27,957 nucleotides of DNA from CAYONP01 sp964405335 (GTDB lineage: Bacteria; Armatimonadota; UBA10988). Under the pieces are notes generated by a model, which was given only the letters and a program-made list of their open reading frames with translations, was not told where the DNA came from and made no database searches. Made by a program: the position numbers and the translations under genes. The stretch lies in the NCBI GenBank assembly GCA_964405335.1, contig CAYONP010000082.1, positions 1-27,957 of the forward strand, given 5' to 3'. Positions 7,744 through 16,201 of this stretch are shown here, in pieces. Positions within the stretch are counted from its first letter, which is position 1, and each line of letters opens with the position of its first letter.

Positions 7744-9198
7744 GTGGCCGGCGACCGAACTGCACAAGGTGCCGCTGCCGGATCGGGGATCGGCCTGACG
7801 GCGCTGGTTGGCTGTCGCCGGTCGGCGGCCGATCGCGACCTGTTGACCGACCTCGCCACGCAGCTCGAAGCGGCCGGCGTGCCCGCCGTCGACCTCGTCA
7901 ACACGCCCACCCTCGCCCACCTGGCCGCGCTGAGCGCCGTCAGGCAGGTGGTCGTGCTGCTGACGCCGGCGGCGGCCGACAGCGAGCTAGTCGGGTACCT
8001 CCTCGAACTACTCCTCAAGTCGTTGCCGGCACCGCGCCTCGTCGTCGTGAGCTGCGCCGAGACGGCCCTGCCCGGCGCGTTCGGAGCCATCCAGCTGTGG
8101 GGCCGTGTGCAGTGGGACGGTGGCGCGGCGGCGGAGCTGGCGCGCGCCGTGGTGGCGGCGCTGACGCCAGACAGCCCCGGCGGCGTGGGCCACCACAGCG
8201 GCGGCGGCGTGCCGATCGGGTCGCCCTACTATGTCGAGCGGGCGACCGACCGCGCGATGGGCGTGGCGGTCGAGCAGCGCGAGAGCATCGTGCTGGTCAG
8301 CGGGCCGCGGCAGATCGGGAAGACCTCGCTGCTGGCGCGCGGGCTGGACCTTGCCCGACGCCTCGGCCAGGCCGCCGCCTACACCGACTTCCAGTCACTC
8401 AACGTCGACGATCTGGCCAGCCTGGAGAGCTTCTATTGCAGCGTCGCCGACCTGCTGGCCGACGCGCTGGAGGTCGACGGGGTGCTGGCGGCGGAGTGGG
8501 AGCCGCGGCGGAGCCCGAACCTCAACTTCGAGCGGTTCCTGAAGCGGCGGCTGTTGCGATCCATCGATCGTCACCTGGTCTGGGCCATAGACGAGGCCGA
8601 CCGCCTGTTCCGGACCGCCTTCGGCTCCGAGGTGTTCGCGCTGTTCCGCTCGTGGCACAACGCGCGGGCCCTCGACCCAACCGGACCGTGGCACCAGTTA
8701 ACGCTGTTGATCGGCTACGCCAGCGACGCCAGCCAGCTCATCCTGGACCATAACCAGTCGCCGTTCAACGTCGGCCACCGCATCCCGCTCGATGACTTCG
8801 GCGCCGAGCAATGGGTCGAGCTCAACGCCCGGTTCGGCGGCCCGCTAGGCGAGGGCGAGTTGGAGCGGCTGGTCAGGCTGATCGGCGGCGTGCCGGTGCT
8901 CTGGCACGACGGGCTGCGGTGGCTGGTCGAGCAGGGCTGCGACCTGGACCGGCTGCTGGCGCTGGCCGAGGACGAGCAAGGCCCGTACGGCGCGCATCTG
9001 GTGCGCCTCCTGGCCGCGGTTCGGGCCGAGGCGGCGCTCGAGGCGGCCGTGCGGGCGATGCTGGCGCAGCGCCCACCCGCCGAGCCGGACGGCCTGCACC
9101 TGCTGCTGCGAGCCGGCCTGGTGCGGCCCGACGGCGCCGCCGGCCTGCGCTGGCGATGCGAGCTGTACCGGCGCTACCTGGCGGAGAATCTGCTGTAA
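7744..9198 (+). CDS. TIR-like / AAA_35-type ATPase protein with a dead TIR active site
   Basis: This 484-residue protein starts at the GTG at 7744 (GTG at 7735 also possible); the open frame extends much further left but there it overlaps the minus-strand genes. Residues 17-140 resemble a TIR or TIR-derived alpha/beta domain. Aligned on the cyclase/TIR protein encoded at 16202-18361, the catalytic-Glu position (DEMLAYE there) reads SELVGYL here, so Leu replaces Glu and NADase activity is unlikely. A linker leads to PIGSPYYVERATD and a STAND-like ATPase with Walker A GPRQIGKTSLL (K193) and Walker B LVWAIDEADRL. The winged C-terminal end (RCELYRRYLAENLL) matches that paralogue. The WD40 protein gene follows after 55 bases. 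Confidence 0.8.
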   Translation: MAGDRTAQGAAAGSGIGLTALVGCRRSAADRDLLTDLATQLEAAGVPAVDLVNTPTLAHLAALSAVRQVVVLLTPAAADSELVGYLLELLLKSLPAPRLVVVSCAETALPGAFGAIQLWGRVQWDGGAAAELARAVVAALTPDSPGGVGHHSGGGVPIGSPYYVERATDRAMGVAVEQRESIVLVSGPRQIGKTSLLARGLDLARRLGQAAAYTDFQSLNVDDLASLESFYCSVADLLADALEVDGVLAAEWEPRRSPNLNFERFLKRRLLRSIDRHLVWAIDEADRLFRTAFGSEVFALFRSWHNARALDPTGPWHQLTLLIGYASDASQLILDHNQSPFNVGHRIPLDDFGAEQWVELNARFGGPLGEGELERLVRLIGGVPVLWHDGLRWLVEQGCDLDRLLALAEDEQGPYGAHLVRLLAAVRAEAALEAAVRAMLAQRPPAEPDGLHLLLRAGLVRPDGAAGLRWRCELYRRYLAENLL

Positions 9199-9253
9199 GC
9201 GTTGCGTCATCCGCACCGTAGAACCGCCCAGGCGGCAGCGCGGAGCGCGTCCG

Positions 9254-12200
9254 ATGACTTCGTCGTTCTTCGTGACCGGTGGCACCATGGCGCAGGGGGC
9301 ACCCTCGTACGTGGTGCGCGAAGCCGACCTCCAGCTCGCCGACCGGCTCCGCGAGGGCGAGTTCTGCTACGTCCTGACCTCCCGTCAGATGGGCAAGAGC
9401 TCGCTGATGATCCGGACCGCGGCCCAACTAGCGAGCGAGGGCCACGCCGTCGTGATCGTCGATCTCACCTCGCTGGGCCAGAACGTCACCGTCGAGCAGT
9501 GGTACGATGGCCTGCTGGCCATCTTCGGCGAGCAACTGGGCTGTGAGGACGCGCTCGAGGACTACTGGCTCGACCAAGAGCGTGTGCCGCCGCTGCGTCG
9601 CTGGTCGGAGGCCATCGGCGAGATGGTGCTGCCCCGGCTCGGCCAGCGCCGACTGACCGTGTTCGTCGACGAAGTCGACATCGTCCGCAGCCTGCCGTTC
9701 CCGGCCGACGAGTTCTTCGCCGCCATCCGGGCCTTCTACAACACGCGCACCACCGACCTGGAGATCGCTCGCCTCAGCTTCTGCCTGCTCGGCGTGGCCG
9801 CGCCGTCGGACCTGATTGAGGATCCCCGCCTGACGCCGTTCAACATCGGCCAGCGCATCGAGCTGACCGATTTCAGCCTCGACGAGGCCGCCCAACTCGG
9901 CGCCGGCTTCGCCGACGAGACCGCCCGCAGCCGGCTGGTCCGCCGCGTCTACCACTGGACGCACGGCCATCCCTACCTCACGCAGCGGCTCTGCCAGGCG
10001 GTCGTCGAGCAACAGGCCGCGTCCCCCGCCGACGTCGATCGACTGGTTCACCGCCTGTTCCTCGACAGCCGCTCGATGGAGCGCGACGACAATCTGCACT
10101 TCGTCAGCGACCGGCTGCTCTCGGCGGGCGACGACCCGGCGCCGCTGCTCGGGCTGTATCGGCGGGTGCGGCGGGGGCTTCGCACGCGATATGAGGCAGC
10201 CAATCCGTTGGTCACCAAGCTGCTGCTCTCGGGCGTGGTTCGCGAGCGTGGCGGACGGCTGGCCTGCCGGAATCGGATTTACGCGAGGGCTTTCAGCCTG
10301 GGGTGGATTCGCGCCAATCTCGCGGCGCCGTCGTGGCGGCTCGTGTTGAGGTACGTGCTGGTCGGGATGGCGATCATGGCGCCGGCCGTGCTGGCTCTGA
10401 CCCACGCGAACGGGACGGTCGCCAAGCAAGAACGCAACAGTCGTCGCACCGTCGCCTTGCTCGAGGCAGAGCGCGGGATCGGCCTCCTCAACAACACGCA
10501 ACTGACCGGCCTCTGGCGACTGGCCCGGGCCTGTCGGAGCGTGGACGACCAACCCACCGTGGCTGGCTGGTACAAGCGCATTTGGGCCGGCTGGGAGCCG
10601 GCCGTCACCGGCCGCCTGGTGCAGGTGGTCGGCCAGGACGGCTATGTCTACGGCGTCGCCTTCGGGCCCGAGAACCGGCTCGTCGCCACCTGCGGGACTA
10701 ACGGCACCGCCCGCGTCTGGCGCGTCGACACCGGCCGGCCGGTCACGCCGCCGCTCCAGCACTCGGGGTTCGTCCGCGAGGTCGCCTTCAGCCCCGACGG
10801 TCGGCGCGTCGCCACCATCTGCGACCGCGGCCGCGAGACGCCCCCGGCCGCCCGCGTGTGGGACATCGCCACCGGGCAGCCCGTCACGCCGCCGCTCACC
10901 CACAGCGACGGCGAGAACGAGCTGTGGAGCGTCGCCTACAGCACCGACGGCCGGCTCGTCGCCAGTGCCTGTGCCAACGACGGCGGGACGATCCGGATCT
11001 GGGACGTCGAGCGCGGCGAGCTGCGTTTCCCGGCAATTGAGGCCAACGGCGCCACCGCGATCCGGCTCTCTCCGAGTGGCCGGTGGCTTGGCGCGACGTG
11101 CGCCAACGGTGGGGTGCTGCTCATCGATCCCACTTCCGGTACGGTCCATACGCTCCCAGGGCAGGCCGGTTCGGGGGCGGAGGTCGTCGCCTTCAGTGCC
11201 GATGGTCGCGTGATCGCCGCCGGTGGCAACCACGCCGCCCGGGCCTGGTTGGTCGAGACTCAGCAGGCGCTCGGGCCGCCGATCAAGTTCCCGGAGGACT
11301 CGGGCGCGCTGCGCGGCGTCGGCCTCAGCTCCGATGGCTCGCGGCTGGCGCTCTCGCACCTCGGCGGCTTGGCGGGGGTCTACGACACCGCCACCGGCCG
11401 GCCGGTAGGTGAGACGATCCGGCATGCCAACGACGTCTGGCGGATCGAGTTCACGCCGGACGACCGCCTGGTGGTGACGACCTCACGCGACGGCACGGCC
11501 TGCTGCTGGGATGCGGCCACCGGCCACCGGGTTGGTCTCCCGCTCGCCTCGGTTGGCGAGGTGCTGTTCGGCGACCTGTCGCCGGACGGACGCCTGCTCA
11601 TCACCTCGGCCGCCGACGGCAATGCGCGCATCTGGCGCGTGCCGGAGCCAACCGAGTATCCGACCATCCCGATCGGACGACCGGTCCAGCGGACCGCCTA
11701 CCGCCCCGATGGCTCGCTGGTCGTGGCCAGTGGCGACATGGCAACCGGCCTGCAGGTCGCGCGTTGGTCCGCCGCTCCGTTGCATCAGCTCGCCGCGACG
11801 CCCCTGGTTGGCGAGCGAATCCTGGGCCTGAGTACCACCGGGCGCTATGTCGTCGTCGGGGGCCCCGGCGACGAGACCGAGCTGACGGTCTACGACGTCG
11901 ACCGCGGTTCGCCCGTCGGTCCGTCGTTCCACGTCGGCGGCCGGTGCGACCGTGCCGCCGTCGCTGATGACGGCACCATGCTCGTCGCGCAGTGTCGCCA
12001 ACCCAACCTCGCCCAGGCGTTCCGCCTACCGGCCGGTGAACGCTACGGCCCGGTGCTCGAGGTCACCGGCGGCGTGCGCCAGATCCTGCTCAGCCCCGAC
12101 GGCTCTCGCGTCGACATCAGCGGCAAGGCCGGTCAGATCCACGTCTGGCGCACTTCCGACTGGCAACCACTGTTCACGGAGCTGCCGGCCCACCAGCATG

Positions 12201-12676
12201 AGGCCGAGGAGGTGTGCTTCAGCCTCGACAACGCCCTCCTGGCAACTACCGGTCGCGATGCTCGAGTCAACATCTGGCAAACGACGGATCCGCCGACGCT
12301 GCTGAGCAGCCTGGTCCACCAGAATGACGTCGGCGGCGTTGGGCTGACACCGGACAAGGGCTACGTGGTGACCACCGGCGGCGGCGAGAATCCCTGGCTG
12401 TGGGAGCCACACACGGGCCAGGCCTGCGGCCCTGCCGAGCGGCTCGGTGGCTGGAAGCTGGCGGTCCGTAGCGACGGCGGACAGGCGGCAGTGTGCCGAG
12501 GCAACGACGTCGTCCTGCTACCCATTCCGACGGACTTGCCCGATGTGGAGACGATCGAGCGACGCACTGAGTTGGCGCTCGGGTTCACGCTCGGCCCCGG
12601 CGACGCGCCGAAGTCGATCTCGTGGCGCGAGTGGCAAGAGCTTTGGAGACAGCTCCAGCGCGAGGGGGAATCATGA
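9254..12676 (+). CDS. AAA_35-type ATPase - transmembrane segment - WD40 repeat protein
   Basis: The ATG at 9254 follows GGAGCG. Residues 1-350 of 1140 form an AAA-like ATPase opening with FFVTGGT...APSYVVREAD; Walker A is TSRQMGKSSL (K48) and Walker B LTVFVDEVD (133-141). One hydrophobic helix at about 363-383 (LRYVLVGMAIMAPAVLAL) precedes roughly ten WD40-like repeats from about 440 to 1100, each with an AFSPDGRxVAT-like strand and a (V/I)W(R/D) end. The membrane segment separates the ATPase from the propeller. If the positively charged ATPase side is cytoplasmic, the WD40 domain would face the envelope, which would be unusual. It overlaps the first pseudopilin gene by four bases (ATGA). Function is probably signal sensing or scaffolding; the ligand is unknown. 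Confidence 0.85.
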   Translation: MTSSFFVTGGTMAQGAPSYVVREADLQLADRLREGEFCYVLTSRQMGKSSLMIRTAAQLASEGHAVVIVDLTSLGQNVTVEQWYDGLLAIFGEQLGCEDALEDYWLDQERVPPLRRWSEAIGEMVLPRLGQRRLTVFVDEVDIVRSLPFPADEFFAAIRAFYNTRTTDLEIARLSFCLLGVAAPSDLIEDPRLTPFNIGQRIELTDFSLDEAAQLGAGFADETARSRLVRRVYHWTHGHPYLTQRLCQAVVEQQAASPADVDRLVHRLFLDSRSMERDDNLHFVSDRLLSAGDDPAPLLGLYRRVRRGLRTRYEAANPLVTKLLLSGVVRERGGRLACRNRIYARAFSLGWIRANLAAPSWRLVLRYVLVGMAIMAPAVLALTHANGTVAKQERNSRRTVALLEAERGIGLLNNTQLTGLWRLARACRSVDDQPTVAGWYKRIWAGWEPAVTGRLVQVVGQDGYVYGVAFGPENRLVATCGTNGTARVWRVDTGRPVTPPLQHSGFVREVAFSPDGRRVATICDRGRETPPAARVWDIATGQPVTPPLTHSDGENELWSVAYSTDGRLVASACANDGGTIRIWDVERGELRFPAIEANGATAIRLSPSGRWLGATCANGGVLLIDPTSGTVHTLPGQAGSGAEVVAFSADGRVIAAGGNHAARAWLVETQQALGPPIKFPEDSGALRGVGLSSDGSRLALSHLGGLAGVYDTATGRPVGETIRHANDVWRIEFTPDDRLVVTTSRDGTACCWDAATGHRVGLPLASVGEVLFGDLSPDGRLLITSAADGNARIWRVPEPTEYPTIPIGRPVQRTAYRPDGSLVVASGDMATGLQVARWSAAPLHQLAATPLVGERILGLSTTGRYVVVGGPGDETELTVYDVDRGSPVGPSFHVGGRCDRAAVADDGTMLVAQCRQPNLAQAFRLPAGERYGPVLEVTGGVRQILLSPDGSRVDISGKAGQIHVWRTSDWQPLFTELPAHQHEAEEVCFSLDNALLATTGRDARVNIWQTTDPPTLLSSLVHQNDVGGVGLTPDKGYVVTTGGGENPWLWEPHTGQACGPAERLGGWKLAVRSDGGQAAVCRGNDVVLLPIPTDLPDVETIERRTELALGFTLGPGDAPKSISWREWQELWRQLQREGES

Positions 12677-13425
12677 GACGACGTGGGTTTACGTTGATCG
12701 AGCTGCTGCTGGTGATCGCGATCCTCGCCATCCTGGCGGCCATCCTGTTTCCGGTCTTCATCGGCGCGAAGCGCAAGGCGCAACAGGCAGGCTGCGCCGC
12801 AAACTTCAAGCAGATCGGGCTGACGGTCCTGCAGTATGTGCAGGACTACGACGAGCGCTTCCCACACAATTACTCGCTGCTGGCGCCGCCCGGCTCGATC
12901 GTCGGCAACGGCAGCTCGATGACACGGAACCTGATGCCATACCTGAGCGACCGGCGGCTGCTCTACTGCCCCGGCGCCGAGCTCGCTTACGGCGCCGTCT
13001 TCCGGATGAACGGTGGTTGGGACCACGACGCCACCGACACCACGCGCTGGAACGGGTACCTGACGCGCGGTCTGCCGCTAGCGGCCGTGCCCTATCCCAC
13101 GACCACCGTGCTCTGCCATGACACCCGGGCGCATAGCTGGGTCCAGCTCGAGGAATGGAGCGGGACCTGCACCTTCCACTACGGCCTGTTCCCGCACGAC
13201 TCGTGGAAGGGCGCGCCGGAGGGCCGGAGCGACATGCGATTCGGCGAGATGCGCCACCACGGCGGGGCCAACTTCGCCATGACCGACGGCCACGTGAAGT
13301 GGTTCACGCCCGAGCAGGTCAAGACCACGGCGCCATACGACGGTGCCGACCCGCAGGGCCCGACCAACGCGCCGCCCTTCTACAACCCGCCGAATGACGG
13401 CGAGAATCCCTGGTATCGGCCATGA
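12673..13425 (+). CDS. Type II/IV pseudopilin with H-x9-DG C-terminal motif (first copy)
   Basis: This 250-residue protein starts at the ATG inside the ATGA overlap with the WD40 gene. The N-terminus MRRRG^FTLIELLLVIAILAILAAILFPVF is a textbook class III prepilin leader: short basic leader, Gly before the cleavage site, Phe+1, Glu+5 and a hydrophobic alpha-1 helix. The globular part ends with HHGGANFAMTDGH, the H-x9-DG motif of the DUF1559-like prepilin-type processing group. After cleavage it should sit in the inner membrane or assemble into a pseudopilus. Coupling to an AAA/WD40 gene rather than to pilus assembly genes is unusual. Confidence 0.9.
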   Translation: MRRRGFTLIELLLVIAILAILAAILFPVFIGAKRKAQQAGCAANFKQIGLTVLQYVQDYDERFPHNYSLLAPPGSIVGNGSSMTRNLMPYLSDRRLLYCPGAELAYGAVFRMNGGWDHDATDTTRWNGYLTRGLPLAAVPYPTTTVLCHDTRAHSWVQLEEWSGTCTFHYGLFPHDSWKGAPEGRSDMRFGEMRHHGGANFAMTDGHVKWFTPEQVKTTAPYDGADPQGPTNAPPFYNPPNDGENPWYRP

Positions 13426-14249
13426 AACGTCACGGCTTCACCCTCATCGAGCTGCTAGTCGTGATCGCCATCATCGCGATCCTGGCGGCCATCCTCTTCC
13501 CCGCCTTCGTCAAAGCGCGAGAGAAGGCTCGGCAGTCGGCCTGCGTCTCGAACCTCAAGCAGCAGGGCTTGGCGATCCTATGCTACTCCGGCGACTGGGA
13601 TGGCTGCTGGCCGCAGCTGATGGTCGGCCATGTCAACGGCGCCGGCGACCCGCCGCTGATGGTGTTCTGGACCGGCGAACTCCAGCCGTATCTGCGCTCC
13701 ACCAACGTGTTCGACTGCAAGTCCTCCCAGCGGGACGCCTGCGTCTACACCGAGATCGGCATCCGGCCGGCCGACTGCGCGACCAAGATGGGTTCGTACC
13801 TGGCCAACGGCGCCTATGTCGGTAACTGGCGCGCACCAGGAAAACCGCCACGGGATCCGTTCGGCAACCACGCGTACGGTTCCCACCCTTGGGACGCCAC
13901 CTTCGTCCATCCGGGGCACGAGTCCCTTGTCGCGGATCCCACGCGCACCCTCGCCGTGGTTGATGGCTGGAGCCCTGACTGGCCCTGGTTCTCGTCGGCC
14001 CGGGACAACCCCAGTCCCTACGATCCCTTCGTACAGAGCGACATCGTGACGCTCCGCACCGAAGAGCACCCGCCCTGGTTCATCTACGGCACTGCCGACG
14101 GGACAGGTCGGATCATCGGTCGCCATCTGGACCGCGCGAACACGCTCTTTTGTGACGGCCACGCAAAAGGCATGGCCCTGGCCGAGCTGCTCAAGCGCGG
14201 TACCAACGGGTACTACGTGTACCTCACGTGCGAGGACGATGGTCCGTGA
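13422..14249 (+). CDS. Type II/IV pseudopilin with H-x9-DG C-terminal motif (second copy)
   Basis: This 275-residue protein starts at the ATG of a second ATGA overlap. MKRHG^FTLIELLVVIAIIAILAAILFPAF gives the leader, Glu+5 and helix; VKAREKARQSACVSNLKQQG follows, as in the first copy. The C-terminus carries HLDRANTLFCDGH, the H-x9-DG motif. The two neighbours share the same plan but differ greatly in the middle, which suggests an old tandem duplication with divergence of the exposed domain. No assembly ATPase, platform protein or prepilin peptidase is encoded in the window, so these would rely on machinery elsewhere. Confidence 0.9.
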   Translation: MKRHGFTLIELLVVIAIIAILAAILFPAFVKAREKARQSACVSNLKQQGLAILCYSGDWDGCWPQLMVGHVNGAGDPPLMVFWTGELQPYLRSTNVFDCKSSQRDACVYTEIGIRPADCATKMGSYLANGAYVGNWRAPGKPPRDPFGNHAYGSHPWDATFVHPGHESLVADPTRTLAVVDGWSPDWPWFSSARDNPSPYDPFVQSDIVTLRTEEHPPWFIYGTADGTGRIIGRHLDRANTLFCDGHAKGMALAELLKRGTNGYYVYLTCEDDGP

Positions 14250-14593
14250 CCAGACATCGGCCAGCAGCGGCGTAAGCGATCTGCGGTTACCACCGTATCG
14301 ACAGGCATCGGGCAGAGCGTCCCAGGCGCCGCCCGGTGGAGGCGCAGGGGAAACCGTCTCAGCCGTCGCGCCGAGACCCGTGGCATCGTCGACGACGCCG
14401 GCTGATCGAGGGCGCGTGGTCGTTGTGGCCCGGCAGGGCTCCAGCGGCCACGCGCTCGTCGTTTGGGGCGCCGCCCGACCGTCCACCGCCACGCCATCGG
14501 CTGCAAGCGTCTCGCGCCACGGCCGTATCCCCCGACAGCGGTCGGGCGTCGGGCGATCTCCGCCTCCTCCGTCCCGACCGCGGGAGAACAGGC
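14250..14593 (+). other. 344-base leader with mutually exclusive stems before the lipoprotein gene
   Basis: No credible gene lies here. CCCGACCG occurs at 14474-14481 and again at 14573-14580, and its exact complement CGGTCGGG lies between them at 14539-14546. The middle segment can therefore pair with either copy, about nine base pairs each way (GCGGTCGGG 14538-14546 with CCCGACCGC 14573-14581). The downstream stem ends against the GGGAGA that serves the next ATG, so the choice could control translation. A second hairpin, GTGGCC/GGCCAC, lies at 14425-14451. I recognise no known riboswitch core. It may be a cis-regulatory leader or chance in GC-rich DNA. Confidence 0.4.
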
Positions 14594-15424
14594 ATGCGAA
14601 CCATTGCTCAACACGTGCCTTGCGGCTGGATGCTGCTCGTCGTGGCCGCGCTGCTGGTCGGTTGCGGGCGCCGCCCCGCCGAACCTGCGCCCGAGACCTT
14701 CCTCGACGTGGCCGCCGCGCCGACGCCCGCGCCAACGCCCGTGGTGGCCCGCCCCGCCGAGCGGGCGACCGCCCTGCGCGACGCCCTGCAGGTCGAGCTG
14801 GCCCGGTTCGACACCCTGCCGGCCCCGGCTGCGCCACAGCCAAGCGACTCGCCGGCCGCCCGCGCCGAGTTCGATGTCGAGACCGCGGTGGCGCAGAATC
14901 TGTGCACCGTGCGCGGCGACGGAAGCTCCTCGCTCGACCGGCTCAGCGTCACCATCCGGCGCGGGCCGCGCACGCCGGATGCGCTGACTGTTCAGATCCC
15001 CGCCGGCACGGTCTTCTTCGCCAGCGGCGGCGCGCAGAACCTGGTCACGACACGCGACGCGACGGCGCGCCTCTACGCCGGCGAAGAGGAGACCTATCTG
15101 ACCATCGACGCGGCCTGCCTGGACAAGGACAAGGACGTCCCCGCCGATGGAGACGGGTTCTCGATTCAGCCGGGGCGCGCGATTCATGCCCAAGACGAGG
15201 TGCGGCGGATCATCGGCGCAGGCGACGACGCCGACCCGATGGCCCGGCAGATGGCCATCTGGATTGTGCGATCCAACCCGTGGAGTGAGTGGGATCTTCC
15301 GTACATCACCACCGGCTACGATCTCGGGGTGGACGAACAGGCCCAGCGTCAGCGGATCGATGGCGCGCGCCAGATCCTCCGCGTCGCGGGCCTCAACCCA
15401 CGCAGCTATCGGGTCTTCCAGTAG
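14594..15424 (+). CDS. Secreted lipoprotein of unknown function
   Basis: This 276-residue protein starts at the ATG preceded by GGGAGA (8-base spacing). MRTIAQHVPCGWMLLVVAALLVGC is a lipoprotein signal with lipobox LVGC and Cys24 as the lipidation site. A Pro/Ala-rich linker (PTPAPTPV) and a short helix follow. The globular part from about 95 has a beta-strand pattern (LDRLSVTIRRG, LTVQIPAGTVFFASGG, NLVTTRDATARLYAGEEETYLTI). The C-terminal 100 residues are helical and end with DGARQILRVAGLNPRSYRVF. It should be anchored on a membrane face outside the cytoplasm. No enzymatic motif is visible. Confidence 0.8.
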   Translation: MRTIAQHVPCGWMLLVVAALLVGCGRRPAEPAPETFLDVAAAPTPAPTPVVARPAERATALRDALQVELARFDTLPAPAAPQPSDSPAARAEFDVETAVAQNLCTVRGDGSSSLDRLSVTIRRGPRTPDALTVQIPAGTVFFASGGAQNLVTTRDATARLYAGEEETYLTIDAACLDKDKDVPADGDGFSIQPGRAIHAQDEVRRIIGAGDDADPMARQMAIWIVRSNPWSEWDLPYITTGYDLGVDEQAQRQRIDGARQILRVAGLNPRSYRVFQ

Positions 15425-15474
15425 CCACAGGCGACGCCGTGACGCGGATGGCAGTGCCTCCAAGGAGAGTTCGC

Positions 15475-16110
15475 ATGGATACGTTGCTGGAGCAAGGCGG
15501 GCGAGGCGTTCTGTGGGTGGCTTGCACCCTCGTCGGCGGCACGATGCTGGTTGGTGGTGACCAGACCTACAACCACGCGACCGCCCCGGTCACCCTCGTG
15601 ATCAACGGACAGACGCTGTTCAGCGGCCCGGCCGACTTCCGGAACGACCGCCTGATGCTGCCGGTCGAGACCCTCAGCGCGGCCGGCTGCCGAGCCTACG
15701 TCGACGACCAGTCCGGTGTGCTGGTGCTCTCGGCCGAAGGCGCCAACGTGGCGGTCATGGCCGATCAGCCGCGGCTGCTGGTGTTCGCCTCCGACCTGCC
15801 GCCCGACCAGTGGTCGCCGAGCGCCAAGGGGCCGTTCCTCGACCCAGAGGTGCCGCTCTACGTGGCGCAGGACGGTTCGATGGCCACCGCGCCGATGCTC
15901 ATCGACGGGCAGGTGCTGGTGCCGATCCGGATGCTCTACGGCGCCCTCGACGTGGACCCGCGGACCGGGGTGACGTGGGACTCCGCGACCCGCACGGTGA
16001 CCATCGCGGCGCCGGGCTGGACGCCGAGCCAGAGCGCGCACCCGCTCGCCTTCCACGCGCCGCAGTTCCTGGTCGACGAACTGCGCCGCGGCGTGGAGTC
16101 GCAGCTCTGA
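15475..16110 (+). CDS. Copper-amine-oxidase N-domain-like envelope protein
   Basis: This 211-residue protein starts at the ATG after AAGGAGAG. A weak hydrophobic N-terminal stretch (VLWVACTLVGGTMLVGG) may act as a signal. Two repeats of the copper-amine-oxidase N-terminal-like fold follow: VTLVINGQTLFSGPADFRNDRLMLPVETLSAAGCRAY and, later, APMLIDGQVLVPIRMLYGALD followed by VTWDSATRTVTIA. This fold usually occurs in secreted or surface proteins and is a binding or structural unit, not an oxidase. The stop is followed within ten bases by a strong hairpin (16120-16150). It is likely co-transcribed with the lipoprotein gene, 50 bases upstream. Confidence 0.75.
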   Translation: MDTLLEQGGRGVLWVACTLVGGTMLVGGDQTYNHATAPVTLVINGQTLFSGPADFRNDRLMLPVETLSAAGCRAYVDDQSGVLVLSAEGANVAVMADQPRLLVFASDLPPDQWSPSAKGPFLDPEVPLYVAQDGSMATAPMLIDGQVLVPIRMLYGALDVDPRTGVTWDSATRTVTIAAPGWTPSQSAHPLAFHAPQFLVDELRRGVESQL

Positions 16111-16119
16111 AGACGGTGC

Positions 16120-16150
16120 GCCGCCGTCCGGGCACCACCCGGACGGCGGC
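16120..16150 (+). terminator. Strong 13-bp hairpin after the envelope protein gene
   Basis: GCCGCCGTCCGGG (16120-16132) and CCCGGACGGCGGC (16138-16150) pair perfectly over 13 bases around a five-base loop. No T-run follows, so it is either a U-less terminator of the kind seen in GC-rich genomes or an mRNA-stabilising/attenuating hairpin before the cyclase gene, whose ATG is 52 bases further on. Confidence 0.55.
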
Positions 16151-16201
16151 ACCGCACGGCGGGCCGGCGGCGAGCCGGATCCGGCGTCGTGGGGGAGACT
16201 C

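Noticed and set aside
9428..11425. Long minus-strand open frame opposite the WD40 gene
   Set aside because: Shadow of GC-rich coding DNA; composition is Arg/Gly/Pro/Asp-rich without domains, while the plus strand carries clear AAA and WD40 motifs.
14330..14400. Possible c-di-GMP or cobalamin riboswitch (GCGCAGGGGAAACC)
   Set aside because: It recalls one conserved segment, but the other required motifs of either class are missing.
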